Below are positions 48,564 to 58,650 of a DNA stretch of 64,000 nt, in pieces. The DNA is from Limnanthes douglasii subsp. nivea (Eukaryota; Streptophyta; Magnoliopsida; Brassicales; Limnanthaceae). Each line of letters opens with the position of its first letter. Position 1 is the first letter of the stretch. Under the pieces are notes generated by a model. The model had not been told where the DNA came from. It saw nothing but the letters and a program-made list of their open reading frames with translations, and searched no databases. A program made the translations under genes and the position numbers. Location of the stretch: assembly GCA_036936605.1 (NCBI GenBank), contig JAUPFV010000005.1, positions 56,192,742 to 56,256,741 on the forward strand, given 5' to 3'.

Positions 48564-49789
48564 CCAAGATAGAGTACATTACGATGAGAACATTTTATGA
48601 AACTTTGAAATTTACCTTAGCTAAACTTACCGTAGTCATGCCCGAAATCATTACGGTGTCATGTGACACTCCTTCAACTTTTTGGCATGGAACTTTGAAG
48701 TCTGCTTCTTCAAGCATCTTTCGAATCCAACTGTCCACAACCTAAGAAAGGAGTTGTTTATTTATGTTAAATATACAAGACCTGTTTGAAACATTAAAAA
48801 GAGAATTGGTTGACAATTGGATACCTTTACGTCCAGTTCCAATTCTAAAGATAGCGCCATCGCATCACTCTTTTGCACTCTAATTCCGTATGTAAATTTG
48901 GACTATGGTAACTGCCATACGACTGGATCAGGGGTGTCACTCTCGTAGGCTTTAACTAACTGTATTTTGTGGTATTCTCCGACATCGATACGGTCAGTTA
49001 CTTTTGTTTTCTTTGGCCAGTCGTTGTAGTTTACTTTTGGCGGTTCCCGTTCTTTTATAATTATCTCTTCCTCCTCCTCTTCTACTGGAGGCTGTGTTGG
49101 TGTCAGTAGATTAAAATTTGGCTCCTCTGTCTCTTTACTTGACTCGAGCTAAATAACAAAAATCAAAAGAGTGTGTCTGTCATTATATTTTTAACGATCC
49201 CAAACAGCTCGCATGCTAACATACGAACTGTTTGGTTCTAGCTGAATACATTTCAGAGTATCTATCAGGATAGCATGTGAACTGTTCGAGGTTCCACTAA
49301 ACAGTTCGTATGCTACCCTGATATGTAACATTTAAAAGAGATCCATAGCCCTTACCACATGGTCAGCGACAACCAATGCTGTTGACTTGTTCGGCATAGG
49401 ATTTGGATCGTGTTGGCAGAGATCATTAAAGTCATCCTCCGACATGTTCTCCAAAGACCTTTGTATTACACAATCGTAATATACATTATCAATTTCATTT
49501 AAAAATATCTGTGAAACTTGAGTATAAATACCATCAACAAAAGCATCAGGTAAACCTACTGTGTTATAGTTTGACTCTGGAGCTTGCAGTTGATTTGTTA
49601 CTGGTGCTACAATTTCACGTTGGCTTAGCAATTCTGACTTTGCGCACACCACCGTTGGTCTTTGAGGTGCATCTCCATATGTGGTGTTGTCTTCTAAGGA
49701 TGGTCCTTCCTGGCTGAGTAGTTCCATCTTCTCACAGAGATGGACATGTTCTGACTCTTGCGGGGCTATCTCTTGTGTTAGCCTTTCTC

Positions 49790-50055
49790 TCTTTGCCAAG
49801 GTTATTTGTTGTTGCTGTTGTTGTTCATGTTGTTCTTGTTGCTGTTGTTGTTGAAATTGTTGCTGTTGCTGTTGTTGTTGTTGTTGGTGTTGTTGTTGTT
49901 GTTGGTATTGTTGTTGGTGTTGAACTTGTTGTTGTTGCTGGTGTTCGTGTTGAACTTGTTGTTGCTGTTGTTGTTGTTGGTTTGGTTGTTGTTGTTGTTG
50001 TTGGTGGTGTTGAACTTGTTGTTGTTGCTGCTATTGTTGTTGTTGTCTGTCAGTC
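49790..50055 (-). repeat. CAA/CAG repeat coding a polyglutamine tract
   Basis: About 250 bp of (TTG/CTG)n on the plus strand encode, in the frame of the downstream protease exon, roughly 80 residues of Gln with interspersed His, Val and Glu. The frame reaches ITLAKRERLTQEIAP directly. One codon in the tract is TAG (50031-50033) between CAA and CAG codons, probably a former CAG. The plus-strand Val/Leu-rich ORFs here are shadows of the repeat. Confidence 0.85.
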
Positions 50056-53000
50056 TCCTATTTCATACAAATTCCAATATAAAAAGGTGGAAGGGTTAAG
50101 CATACTATAATCATAGTTGCGAACGATTCGCATGCTGACCTGATATTTGTTTGGTCCATCTCAAACAAATCACAGCTCAGCATGTGAATTGTAAAATAAC
50201 CAACCAACTAGAGTAAAACACAATTCGCAATATACGATGCGAATTGTTCGGCCATGACTACACAACAATCCTGATATTTGTTTGATATCATCATATCACG
50301 TGATGCATTGTTTGAATATGTATTCAACTAGAAAACCCCGCTGACAGTTTTAAATAGATACACTGACTTTGTTTGAATATTTATACAACAGTAAATATTA
50401 TTATAGAAACAGTTTCATCACAACAAATAAATAAGATATTTGAATCTTAGTGAATTTTTGATCCACTTACATCTTCTAGGCTGTCTGGTTCTGCCACTTC
50501 TTTCTCACGATCTTCTGTCTCCTTTGCATGTGAAGTACGAGTTGTTTGTCATTCAGAGAAGACTCATTTTTTTCTTTCTCCGTCTGTGTCTCTGTGGTGT
50601 CCATCTCTGTGGACACCAACAAATATTCTTGCATCCTTGCAGATGGTACCGATATGGGTGAATGGTTCCCATCATCATCCCTCTCTTCTGGAAGTACTCC
50701 ATCAGCATCGTGCTGATCAACATCAGACACAGATGCCTGCAATTCAGTGGATGCTGCTCTATCTGGAAATGCTGGTACCTTCTCAACTACTGGGCTTCCA
50801 ATCTGGAAAATTGGCTGAGATATAGCATTGTGGAGTTGTTGTGCTTCAAGATCCGCTATCTTCCGTTTCAATTCTTCTAGCTGAAAAAATGATAGTAGAC
50901 GTTTTATAAACATATTAAGTGCTGATTATAGAGATTATTTAAGGCTCATTTTATACTTACTTCTCTGGCATGTTTTTCTATCTTTCTCTCGTACTTGTTC
51001 TTGTCGGCATATGTCTTCAAACGCTTTGATTCAGCAACAATTGCAGACTTATTTGGAGTAGGTGCTCTGCGTTTGAGGACAAAATTACCGGTTGTTTCAC
51101 TCATACTGTTTGTGCCCTCGTCGTCAGGCTCCTGCCTGGATGTACCGATCGGTTGTGGTGGAACCGTTTGCTTGGGGAGTCTTGGTGGTGGAATCGTTGG
51201 CTTGGGGAGTCTTGGTTGTTCGGGTCTGGGAGATATCACCTAATTCGTTTCTTTCTGTTTTTGTGATGCTCGTCTCCTTGGTTTTGGGGTTGTGCTTTTC
51301 TTCCTCTTCCTTGGTCTTTCTTTCGGTGAAATAGATTCCTCATCTGCATCTCCACTATCTACTCGTTTTCTGAAATCTTCGCTTTATGCCTCGGTAAGTT
51401 GTAGTGGACCTTCGCAAACCTACCAACAGAGGCACATGTAAGTAAATAGATGCAAGCGAGTTGTTTTGAAAGTATGAGGGTGTAGACAAACAAATTGGTT
51501 TTTACAAACAGTTCGCATTATATGATACGAATTATGTGAAATTCCATCCATGTTAGATTGCAAACAACTCACATGCTGAGCTGCGAATTGTGTGTAAACA
51601 ATATGCTGCGAACTGTGGGGAAACAATGAGCTGCGAACTCAGTATTCATCTCAGGCTGCGAAATGATTGATACATTGTTCTAATATAACACCAATCAAAA
51701 CGCATGACATGCTGCGAACTGTTTGCAACCCCAATTCAATATCTATATAAAGCTCATACCTGATAATCTTTCAGGTTGGGTATTTTAATAAGCAGCGCCA
51801 CGATTGTTGCTTGGCACTCTAATCCCAACCATTTGAAAAACCTTGGTATCAAGGTTGGCTTCGCTACCTCGAGGCCGATTGTTGTGTGGTCCATGAAGAA
51901 AAGCTGCATGGGGACAAGTTTTATCATCAAGATACTCTGTACATAACTAATTTTTATACTGAATAGATCAATCTTACAATTAGAAGGGCGACGCAGCCGA
52001 CGAATCTATCAGGTTTTTCGATTGCTAAGCAACTCATGATAGACTTTCGAAGCTTGTACAGTATTGATCCAGACCAGTCGTAATTGTTTATTTTGCTGAG
52101 GTCAGCAACATAATAAACCGTGCTCCAACCCAGGATATCTCAAGATACGGAGTAGAATAGGGTGGAGCACAAAAACAGTATCAACAGCCTCGCAACGTCT
52201 TCCAACTCATGCTCCCCCCCTTCGCTTATGGCTTTTTCTATACCTGCATGTAAAACCAACGACAACAGGCTATGTTAGAAAATTACATCATCCTTCTTTA
52301 TAAGATGAAGTCGATTTTACACAGACCTTTATAATGGCATTCGCTATTGTTTTAGTATTAGTCGGTGCTACTTTCCTGCCAATTTTACCCATGAAGTATT
52401 TCTTCATCATCCTCGATTCGTCCTCCTCGTCGGGCGCGTATTTGTTGTGAAATGCTCCGGTTTTCGTTAACCGCATTTTCTCCGTGCCATGCTTCATTCC
52501 GAATATGACCTTCACATCGTCTTCGGTTAGCTTTACAAACTTTGAGCCAATATGGAAGGCGTCTCTATCAACAGAGAACCTCTCAACAAGATACTGAATG
52601 ATCGAGTAGAATTTATTCTTTGGTAGCTCTGCCTCATTATGGATGTTGAAATCCATTTTCAAAAGCATGTAGAAGGGTGTGTTTCTTGCAGCTTCAATGT
52701 GGGCACATGTAATACGGTTCTCTTTAAGAAACTTCAGAAGGATCACCAACCCTGATCTGTAATAGCTTGGTTTTGTTGTCATACTTCATGCACAAACACA
52801 AATCAGTTGGAGTGTCACACACGTCGCATCACAAGCTGCGAACTTCATATGCATCAATTAAAGTGTCACATGATTCGCATGACAAGCTGCGAATTTCCTA
52901 TATATCAGTAAAGTATTTACAAGCAATTCGCAGGCTGGCCTGCCAATTGTTTGTAAATACAAGCTGCGAAATGCATGGCATAAACATTCAATCAAGCTGC

Positions 53001-53689
53001 GAATTGCTAATATAAACCAATATCCAGCTCCGAATTGTTTGCATACTAGGTGATGAAGATGCGAACTGTACTACGGCGCACACGTCCAGCCTGCGAACTG
53101 TTCTATTTTTTACATGAACGTTGCAGGGAACTGGGAAATATCGAAACAACACCAAAATCAACAATCAACTACCTAATGCACATCTAACATACATCATAGT
53201 TCTCAGGAAAGTGTTAACATTACATGCAACCAAACTTCTACCCTGCGTTCGACGATAAACCCAGAAACTGACAAACTATCGTCACTAAATACTTCATTCC
53301 GGTATAAAAAGCAACGCCGATCGTGAAATAACAGAAAATAGTGGTTCGAAGTCATCAAAAATGCAAAAAAATACACTTTCCACGATAATGCTTACATGTT
53401 TACTTCTAAACACTGTACTATTCACCGGTCGGAGACGACTTGACAACAAATTTGTCGAACAGAAGGTGGTTACTCGTTGAACTGAGTAAAAGACGACGAC
53501 CAGTGCGATTGCGTTGAAGGTGCGAACGACGACTGATTTCGAACGGTGAGAAGCTGTAGGGGTTTTGGGTTCGTGAGAGAGAGTATCACGAAGTCGAACG
53601 GTTTCTGGTGGTTTCTAAAATTAGACGTGTTTGGGTTTGTTTAGGGTGATGGGAAGTGAGAAAAAAGTGGATATGAAGTGAAAAATGGG

Positions 53690-53697
53690 TATATATA
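53690..53697 (-). promoter_or_regulatory. TATA box for the protease gene, near the right TIR
   Basis: The minus strand reads GACTATATATACCC about 115-120 bp inside the right end, mirroring the left TATA. The first recognised protease exon starts about 900 bp further on, so a leader with introns is likely. That leader (52790-53110) is motif-rich. Confidence 0.5.
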
Positions 53698-53710
53698 GTC
53701 GATGGGTAAT

Positions 53711-53811
53711 TTTGTCCAATTTTTTACTCGAGGGACTAAATAACACTATCCAAAATTTGGATACTACTGGGTAATTAGATACTTGAGTGGGTATTTACCG
53801 GTAGTTTTCTC
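53711..53811. repeat. Right terminal inverted repeat of the MULE
   Basis: Pairs with 41616-41720 as described there. It is closer in sequence to the isolated MULE end at 19534 (GAGAAAACTA..GG.AAATAC) than to its own left end. Confidence 0.85.
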
Positions 53812-53820
53812 TTAATTTTA

Positions 53821-54480
53821 GTAAAACTGTCACGGTTTTGGAAAATAGAAAATATAGTAACCGAATAAATAAAAACAGGATCGAGAACCGGACCAAATTT
53901 TAAAAGTTTGGTTCGCAGTTTTATTTTAAAAATCGAAACTGATAAAAAATAAAAAAATAAATATTTTAAAACTAAACCAATTAAACTGATAAATCGGTAT
54001 ATTCGATTTGAAACTGAACCAATAAAACTAATAAATTAATAAAACTACGGAACCAAACCGGTAAAATTGATAAATTAATAGAACCATCAAAACTAATAAA
54101 ACTTTATTGTTTTTTTTATAATTATAATTTATTTATTATAGATTATTTTACAAAAATATAAGATTAACTTAAATTTTATAATTGAAATTATAATTCGATT
54201 AAAACTAGACCCAACCGAAACCGAACAAGATCCAACAGAAATTAAGCTTAGCTATCCGGTCCGTTACGTCAAAACCGGACAAACCCTAAGTCCTACATTT
54301 TAATGGCTGTTTCGTTACAAATATCCAAGTCTGGTAACCGGGATTCTGAGCTGGAGTGCAATAAAGCAGTAAATGTAAATAGAGTAAATCGAGAGATGGG
54401 TCCCATACAGTAGAGATAGAGCCTCTCGAAAATCCTACAAATACCCAACTCATACCTCTTCTTCCTCTCATTCATACCTT
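53821..54480. other. Spacer between the MULE and the FAF-like gene, CCGGTT-rich
   Basis: About 53860-54270 is crowded with AACCG/CGGTT words (GAACCGGACC, AACCAAACCGG, ACCCAACCGAAACCGAAC, AAAACCGGAC) separated by AT-rich DNA. It resembles simple repeat debris seen near many plant genes. The following 200 bp should hold the FAF-like promoter. TTATATACA at about 54499-54507 is a possible TATA box and the pyrimidine-rich stretch at 54455-54500 may surround the start site. Confidence 0.45.
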
Positions 54481-54549
54481 CTTCTCTATCTTCTACACTT
54501 ATATACAGTACTATATTGTTGACTCTGTTCAAGTTCGTTTTATTTTCAG

Positions 54550-54761
54550 GTAACTTCTAAGTTTCTTCTATCTATCTCAATAACTTTAGGTTATGGTATC
54601 TACCTTCATACGTTTAAATTATCTCTTCATTCACTTAATGCAAAAACAGAGCAACTTATTTCCAAAAACAGAGCTACTTAAAGGTTTTAGACTCTGTGTT
54701 TCAATTTATTTTCTTTTCGTTTGGTGGGTATCTTATAGGAGATAATGTTTCTTATATTCAG
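54550..54761 (+). other. Putative 5'-UTR intron of the FAF-like gene
   Basis: The donor TTTCAG|GTAACT and acceptor TATATTCAG|GGTACT enclose 212 AT-rich bases just upstream of the start codon. Leader introns of this size are common in plant genes. This is inferred from splice-site wording only. Confidence 0.5.
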
Positions 54762-54802
54762 GGTACTTTTATTGTGACCGAACCTTCCTTTTGATCCAAA
54801 AC

Positions 54803-56185
54803 ATGTCTGGTTATGTGAACAAGGGTTTTGTGTTATCTTCGTCTGTAAAGATGGAGGAGGAAGAGAAAATGGCTATGGAAAAACAGGGGATGGTCTCCAT
54901 ACTTGTACCTGATTCGAACCAGTCACCTACTGGAACAGCAGTCTCACTAAGAAGGACTTTATCAGCTGACATGTCTTCAAAAAAATGGATGTCTCGGAAT
55001 GATTTCTCTCCCATGAAGAAGATTGTTCCTTCTGAAGAATCTAAGGTTGAAGACAGTGGATCCAAATCAAGCCTCGAAATCTGGGACATTATTCAAGAAG
55101 ACAAGAACAAGAAGAACAGAGACCTTGATCGTCCAGCGCAACTTGATATATGGAGTTGTATTCTGTCCAATAAGAAACAAGAAGAGGACACTACTATTTA
55201 TGTTCCTCCTCCGGTCGTTAAGAGAGCAAGTTCGTTGAACGAGAAAAGTCTCCAAATATGCACTGAGAGCCTTGGATCCGAGACTGGGTCTGAAGGGTTC
55301 ACGTCGTACCCGCATGCGGATGTAGAGGAAGAAAAAGAAGTCGACCACGAAGCACATAAGCAATACGAAGAAATTGCGAAACAGAATTACTTGGCTGTCA
55401 AGAAAACTACTACTCAACGGTCTTTCCCTCCAGCGATACCTTCTCTTTCGGGTCAAGATGGAGGTTCTTTGAAAATGAGGACTTGTCGTGACAACGGACG
55501 GTTCGTTCTGGAAGCTGTTTCCGTCCCTTCGCAAAACAATTTCCGCGCTCAACGCCAAGATGGTCGCCTTGTTCTAACATTTACTGAGTCGGATGTTCAA
55601 GATCAGGAAGAGGAAGAGAAGGAAGAACAAAAAACCAATGTTCTAGATGAGCTAGAGGAGGAGTTCGAGAGTTTCGAAGAAGAGAGAACAAGCGAGGACG
55701 AAGACGAAGAAAACGAAGAAAAAGAAACAAAAGAAGATTACTATCTTCAAATGCATCGACCAACAAAGTTAACAAATGGTTCCATAAACGTCCACCGATT
55801 AGCCTTATTAACCAAAAAGCCTATCCAGGTACCTTACAATTTCAACAAGACCGTAAAAGAATGCGACACCGACCTTATAGAGATCGTAGAATCGCCAACT
55901 CTCGCAATATCTCTGCCACCACGGTCGCAAATGGTTAAGTTGATGGATAACACACCACCAGTCATCACCACCGTAGGAAGCTTCAACGCTTACGATTACT
56001 ACTGGAGGCCGAAGTCAATGATGATCCCTAGTAAAACCTTCCAATTCACAACCCTTAAGAACAACAATAACGGCAATAAGGAGGAGCCAGAAGAGCTGAT
56101 AGTGTCAAGGGTGCCTTTTGTGAAAGGTTGCAATGAGCAAAGGAGGTCACTTTTGTTTTGGGAACCATATTGCATTGCCACTTGA
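54803..56185 (+). CDS. FANTASTIC FOUR (FAF)-like protein, 460 residues
   Basis: A single open exon from ATG 54803 (MSGYVNKGFVLSSSVKMEEE) to TGA. An upstream in-frame TTG at 54791 is not a likely start. The FAF domain lies at about residues 204-257: RSFPPAIPSLSGQDGGSLKM, RDNGRFVLEAVSVPSQNN and FRAQRQDGRLVLTF. N-terminal of it are LEIWDIIQ and LDIWSCILSNKK, short motifs shared by FAF-like members. After it comes a very acidic, Glu-rich stretch (about residues 262-310), then a less conserved C-terminus. FAF proteins are plant-specific; the Arabidopsis FAF1-4 proteins act in shoot meristem size control through the WUSCHEL/CLAVATA circuit. The longer 'FAF-like, chloroplastic' group, which this length and motif set fit best, has no settled role. 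Frame, start and domain are intact and codon use differs from the decayed transposons around it, so I take it as a working host gene. Confidence 0.92.
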   Translation: MSGYVNKGFVLSSSVKMEEEEKMAMEKQGMVSILVPDSNQSPTGTAVSLRRTLSADMSSKKWMSRNDFSPMKKIVPSEESKVEDSGSKSSLEIWDIIQEDKNKKNRDLDRPAQLDIWSCILSNKKQEEDTTIYVPPPVVKRASSLNEKSLQICTESLGSETGSEGFTSYPHADVEEEKEVDHEAHKQYEEIAKQNYLAVKKTTTQRSFPPAIPSLSGQDGGSLKMRTCRDNGRFVLEAVSVPSQNNFRAQRQDGRLVLTFTESDVQDQEEEEKEEQKTNVLDELEEEFESFEEERTSEDEDEENEEKETKEDYYLQMHRPTKLTNGSINVHRLALLTKKPIQVPYNFNKTVKECDTDLIEIVESPTLAISLPPRSQMVKLMDNTPPVITTVGSFNAYDYYWRPKSMMIPSKTFQFTTLKNNNNGNKEEPEELIVSRVPFVKGCNEQRRSLLFWEPYCIAT

Positions 56186-57650
56186 TGCCAAGTTTAACCA
56201 CCATCATAACCAATCATATTATTATTATCACCATCATCATCATCACTAATATTATTACCTATCTTTTATATTTCTCTACTTTTTGTTTTTCCATTTTTCA
56301 GTTTTTAAAAAAGTGAAGGTGTAGCAAATAAATCAACCGGAAGGGGAGAGATTCGTGAGATGAGCGAGAGAGAGAGAGAGTACTTTATCTCTACTTATTG
56401 TATATATTAATATGATTCTATTTCTATGGTATTTTAAGTTGTTAAAGTAGAAGCTTCAACGCTTATGCTATTGTTCTCTTATATAGTATACAATTGAATT
56501 AGTCTTGAATTGTTGTGGTCTATAAAATTAGACATGAAATTCGAGGAGGACCAAGTTAAAGATGAGCTATACTGGTCTTTGTCTATCTTCTGTGGTTACG
56601 CGAAAGCACGAGATTGAGATGGATTTCAAGCATGGCTGGATATAGTCGTCAGCAAATTCTAAGAGAAAGCTTTCGTTCAAACCGATATGATCAGAACAAA
56701 GACAAAATACATCAAAACTACCAAACTCTACAGAGTTATTTATATCTTTTTTTAATAAACAAGACCCCAAAATTATTAGTGATGGTTGTAGATCTTGTAT
56801 ATTATTACAAAAATAAAATTAAAAATTAGACGCAGGAAAAAATAAAATATAGGTTAATATTCAAAAAATATATTTATTAGTAATAATTTTTTTTTATAGA
56901 ATTATAAATTATCATCTAATATTTTTCCAATATAAACAGATTATATTTGTTTCCATAATATACGGATTATATCGATTTAGATACTATTCAGTTAATTGGT
57001 ATGAAATTAAATCTGGGTATCCAAGTGTTTATATCGTGTTCTTGTTTTTATCAATTTTAATGCTTAAGGTTTAATTTCGCCCACTGAACGAAACCTCTAA
57101 TTATAAAATAGGTTATATATTTTGGTTTTACAAAAATATATTATCCGTGACGATGGGTTTATAGATGAAATAGAAAATATTTTTAATTTTAAGTTAAATA
57201 TAAAAATTATATGATACTAACTTTTTTTTTATTATCAGAGTTTTCTAATAATCTCAAGTTTTTTAAGCACGACTGTTTTTGTGTCGAAGCGAAGCCCCTG
57301 CATTGTATCTTTTCTTCTATGGTCATTTCTGGCTGCTTGCCAGAATCTTATAAAAAAAGATATATGAAGCAAAGATCCTCCATACAAGAAAACAATCAAC
57401 AATCATCATTAATCTGCTCTTAATAATCAAACCAAAAATTTTACGGAGAACCACCAAAACAGAGTAATCACATACTCAGAGTTTCATATTCTTCAACAAT
57501 CCATACGACATCAAAATGTAACAAAATAAGATGCTACATCAATCACAAAATCATACGTAGATCTCTTTAAGCATCCATTCAAACCCAATAAATTCTTTTC
57601 ATGAAAAAATTCAACAAAAAATGATCACATATCACTCGAATTCTCAAAAC
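56186..57650. other. FAF-like 3' region and non-coding DNA
   Basis: The first few hundred bases hold (CAT/CAC)n at about 56228-56248 and a (GA)n run at about 56361-56378, probably in the 3' untranslated region. The rest is AT-rich with no supported gene. 57200-57650 may be the 5' leader of the LINE fragment that follows. Confidence 0.45.
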
Positions 57651-57659
57651 ACGACAATG

Positions 57660-58650
57660 ACAAGCTTATCGCCACATCAAGATTCATTCTGATTGGAAAG
57701 TTCGCAATAGGTATTCCTAAATAACAATTGCTAACAAAATTTCTAAATGATCGCAGGTTTACAGGTGACTACAATGTCTCAAACTGGGACGCTCATTATA
57801 TCTTGATTGAATTCACGTTTAAAGAATACATCTACAAAACTTTGGATCATAAACATGTCGACTGGTGGTCAAGTTACAACGAGAGTTCTACAAAGGAATC
57901 CATCATTCAACCTGAAAATTGAAAGTCCAATAACACCAGTTTTGATGAGAATCGCAACAGCCTCAGAGTATTTATACAATGTCTCAATTATCCAGACCAT
58001 TGCAACTACAATAGGCCATCATATCAAGACCTAGGTTCCAGATATAAATATAGCCCTATACAATGCATGGTATGCCTGGATAGAACTGGATCTCACTAAG
58101 AACTTCAACATCGTGCATAGGTTGGTTTTGGAGACAATGAGGGTTGTTTGTTAGAGATAAGCTACAAGAACCTCCCTCAATATTGTAAATTGTGTAAACA
58201 CTTAGGCCATGGTCAATATATATGCAAGAAACATCCAACTAATTATAAGGAATTGGAAGAAAAAATATACCTATAAATCAGAAGTCCAAAGAGCCAGCAT
58301 CTTAACAATATAGCCTCATAATGTCATGTCAATAATCATTAAGCCCCATCAAGATATCAACATTCATAGTCATGAAGAAATCAGCTTAAAACAGAAAAAG
58401 GATCAGATTAGAAAATCTCCCTCTTATCATATCTTAACTAAAAATTCTAATAACCATCCTCAAATTACTAACAAAATAAGCAAATTAAAGTTATTGAAAC
58501 CAAAATCAGTTCTGAACATAAGGATCCTATTGTCAATGATGAAAATGTTATTGAAACCATCAAATATCTAGACTATGACTACAATTTATCTCCCTTTTAC
58601 GAATAATGAAAACCTTTCATCTATAATCACACACCCAACCAAAATAACAT
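57660..58650 (+). mobile_element. Decayed LINE ORF1 (DUF4283 and zinc knuckle)
   Basis: Two frames overlap. 57728-57922 reads RRFTGDYNVSNWDAHYILIE and FTFKEYI. 57807-58034 continues the homology after a frameshift with RNPSFNLKIESPITPVLMRI and NVSIIQTIATTIGHHIKT, the DUF4283 pattern of plant LINE and copia-like ORF1/gag proteins. At 58170-58245 is YCKLCKHLGHGQYICKKHP, a CCHC zinc knuckle. A Lys-rich tail follows to about 58570. No endonuclease or RT follows, so only ORF1 remains. Stops and frameshifts make it non-functional. Confidence 0.7.

Larger units (their letters stand above)
47707..52782 (-). pseudogene. Ulp1-type cysteine protease gene of the MULE, about ten exons
   Basis: Minus-strand pieces, in order: 52782-52327 (MTTKPSYYRSGLVILLKFLK, FHIGSKFVKLTEDDVKVIFG, the N-terminal domain usual in transposon Ulp1 genes); 52245-51977 (EHELEDVARLLILFLCSTLF, INNYDWSGSILYKLRKS); 51915-51771 (FFMDHTTIGLEVAKP, FFKWLGLECQATIVALL); 51423-50960 (basic and Pro-rich); 50913-50476 (coiled coil LEELKRKIADLEAQQ); about 50060-49345 (polyglutamine, then an acidic region); 49150-48830; 48745-48610; 48560-48240 and 47988-47707 (peptidase C48). 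Catalytic His is in NHWTLLII (48435-48437) and Cys in LDCGIFVV (47851-47853). The catalytic Asp, normally YD(S), is Asn (KYNPL, 48384-48386). In-frame stops occur at 52140-52142 (TGA), 50031-50033 (TAG) and in the 51.2-51.4 kb exon. Ulp1 enzymes remove SUMO from proteins. This copy should be inactive. Exon limits are approximate. Confidence 0.82.
41980..53115. repeat. Dispersed TTCGCA/TGCGAA motif family, non-coding parts of the MULE
   Basis: Dozens of copies of (A)TTCGCA and TGCGAA(T/C)TGT lie in eight to ten clusters: 41980-42350, 43620-43960, 45160-45690, 47370-47580, 48010-48260, 49205-49320, 50115-50245, 51520-51760 and 52820-53105. These are the 5' leader, introns, intergenic spaces and the leader of the protease gene. 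In many places the two forms face each other as small palindromes: TTCGCATGATAGGATGCGAA near 41993, TTCGCATGCTATGTTGCGAA at 45361-45380, and ATTCGCA-N7-GTGCGAAT at about 48073. Decayed forms (TTGCATGC...TGCGAA) are common. The large exons are practically free of the word. The copies sit in a loose shared context (AGGAC or CAGGA, ACAATTCGCA). Confidence 0.88.
41607..53820. mobile_element. 12.2-kb Ulp1-bearing MULE with TIRs and 9-bp TSD
   Basis: The element proper is 41616-53811. The 9-bp duplication TTAATTTTA stands at 41607-41615 and 53812-53820. The left end reads GGGAAATTGTATTTAAAGTA then CCCACTCAACTAT. The right end, reverse complemented, reads GAGAAAACTACCGGTAAATA then CCCACTCAAGTAT. The inverted repeats are imperfect but recognisable for about 50 bp, and similar wording (TTA(C/T)TTA..(A/T)TCC) extends to about 100 bp. 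Inside are a MULE transposase (+), a convergent Ulp1-type protease gene (-) and a small third gene (-). This architecture (Mutator transposase plus captured Ulp1 cysteine protease) is known from Kaonashi-type and related plant MULEs. The perfect duplication shows an intact insertion, yet the coding genes are mutated. Confidence 0.93.

Noticed and set aside
49775..50110. Plus-strand Val/Leu-rich ORFs of about 100 codons
   Set aside because: They are the translation of a CAA/CAG repeat read in the wrong strand. The minus strand joins a polyglutamine tract to a protease exon.
55067..55558. 163-codon minus-strand ORF inside the FAF-like gene
   Set aside because: Antisense shadow of the FAF coding region; no recognisable domain.
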